Part shown: positions 25,591-25,912 of the stretch, in pieces
Position numbering within the stretch: the first letter of the stretch is position 1
Layout of the letters: each line of letters opens with the position of its first letter
Assembly (NCBI GenBank): GCA_001247695.2
Contig: LGRX02012605.1
Span: 1 to 25,912, forward strand
DNA: 25,912 bases
Direction of reading: 5' to 3'
From: Cymbomonas tetramitiformis
Taxonomy: Eukaryota > Chlorophyta > Pyramimonadophyceae > Pyramimonadales > Pyramimonadaceae
Notes under the pieces: generated by a model
Told to the model about the DNA's origin: nothing
Database searches by the model: none
What the model saw: the letters and a program-made list of their open reading frames with translations, nothing else
Made by a program: the position numbers and the translations under genes

Positions 25591-25772
25591 ATTTCGAAAC
25601 ACTACCGCGATGAACGAAGATTGAAATCATGTGGATGACTTAGCTAGCGGATCACATACTCGCAAATTGTCACTTTGATGGCTACGGGACGGCACTATCC
25701 AACAGTGCATTTGCTCTGTTCAATGGGTACTGAGACATACCATCAGATATCCTAATGGACACCCTGACACAT
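25591..25772. other. Unannotated spacer
   Basis: No gene or repeat is recognised. Confidence 0.4.
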
Positions 25773-25895
25773 TGACACAAATCATATAGGGGCAGTAGGA
25801 ACACATATAGGGACACTTTGACAAAATCATATAGGGACAGTGGGGACACGAATGGGGACACTTTGACACATATAGGGGCAGTGGGGACACATATT
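25773..25895. repeat. 46-bp minisatellite
   Basis: Units begin TGACAMAAATCATATAGGG-like at 25773, 25819 and (shortened) 25864. They contain GGCAGTRGGRACAC and ATAGGGACACTT words. It nearly reaches the right edge of the window. Confidence 0.75.
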
Positions 25896-25912
25896 GTGCT
25901 AGGAGGCGAGCA

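Overview
This window is nuclear DNA of a eukaryote, most likely an alga or a related protist. The single well-recognised host gene, at the right end, encodes a plant-like cytosolic pyruvate kinase. It is split into eight exons by seven short GT-AG introns of 92-348 bp. The species cannot be named from the sequence. The other 85% of the window is repeats and transposable elements nested inside one another.

Layout. (1) 1-500: about three units of a 177-bp satellite. (2) 500-1470: anonymous sequence with two weak minus-strand reading frames. (3) 1470-1846: a 74-bp minisatellite that abuts an old LTR. (4) 1847-13870: a retroelement inside a retroelement. An older, diverged LTR (1847-2083 plus 12412-12652, followed by about 1.2 kb of its interior) was split by element A (2084-12406). 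Element A has 587/602-bp LTRs, a 5-bp target duplication (ATGCG), a primer-site position and a polypurine tract. Its LTRs differ by one substitution apart from repeat-number changes, so it is young. Its 9.1-kb interior has no recognisable gag, protease, integrase or reverse transcriptase, so it looks like a LARD-type non-autonomous element. The interior carries a recurring 20-22-bp hairpin motif and several polypurine-like tracts. (5) 13975-14245: a coding-like fragment on the minus strand. (6) 14354-14687: a foldback element whose arms resemble the end of the LTR of element C. (7) 14742-21362: element D, a hAT-like MITE (15-bp TIRs, 8-bp target duplication with one mismatch). Element C (14866-21092, minus strand) inserted into D, and element B (16883-20694, plus strand) inserted into C. 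Elements B and C each have LTRs, a 5-bp target duplication, a copia-like primer site and a Gag-like reading frame, but no pol. Both fit the TR-GAG type of gag-only retrotransposon. (8) 21371-22084: the upstream region of the host gene, with a possible exon-like fragment. (9) 22085-24897: pyruvate kinase, 530 codons after splicing. (10) 24898-25912: diverged 108-180-bp repeats and a 46-bp minisatellite.

How the parts relate. Elements A, B and C have the cis-signals for retrotransposition but no pol, so a partner elsewhere in the genome must supply enzymes. B and C could supply Gag, although C's frame needs a +1 shift at a UGA codon. The most unusual observations are four. The modular non-coding interior of young element A. 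The gag-only elements nested in a MITE. The LTR age order, in which the outer element C looks younger than the inner element B, suggesting that the composite may have moved as one unit. The antizyme-like +1 frameshift geometry in the Gag of C.
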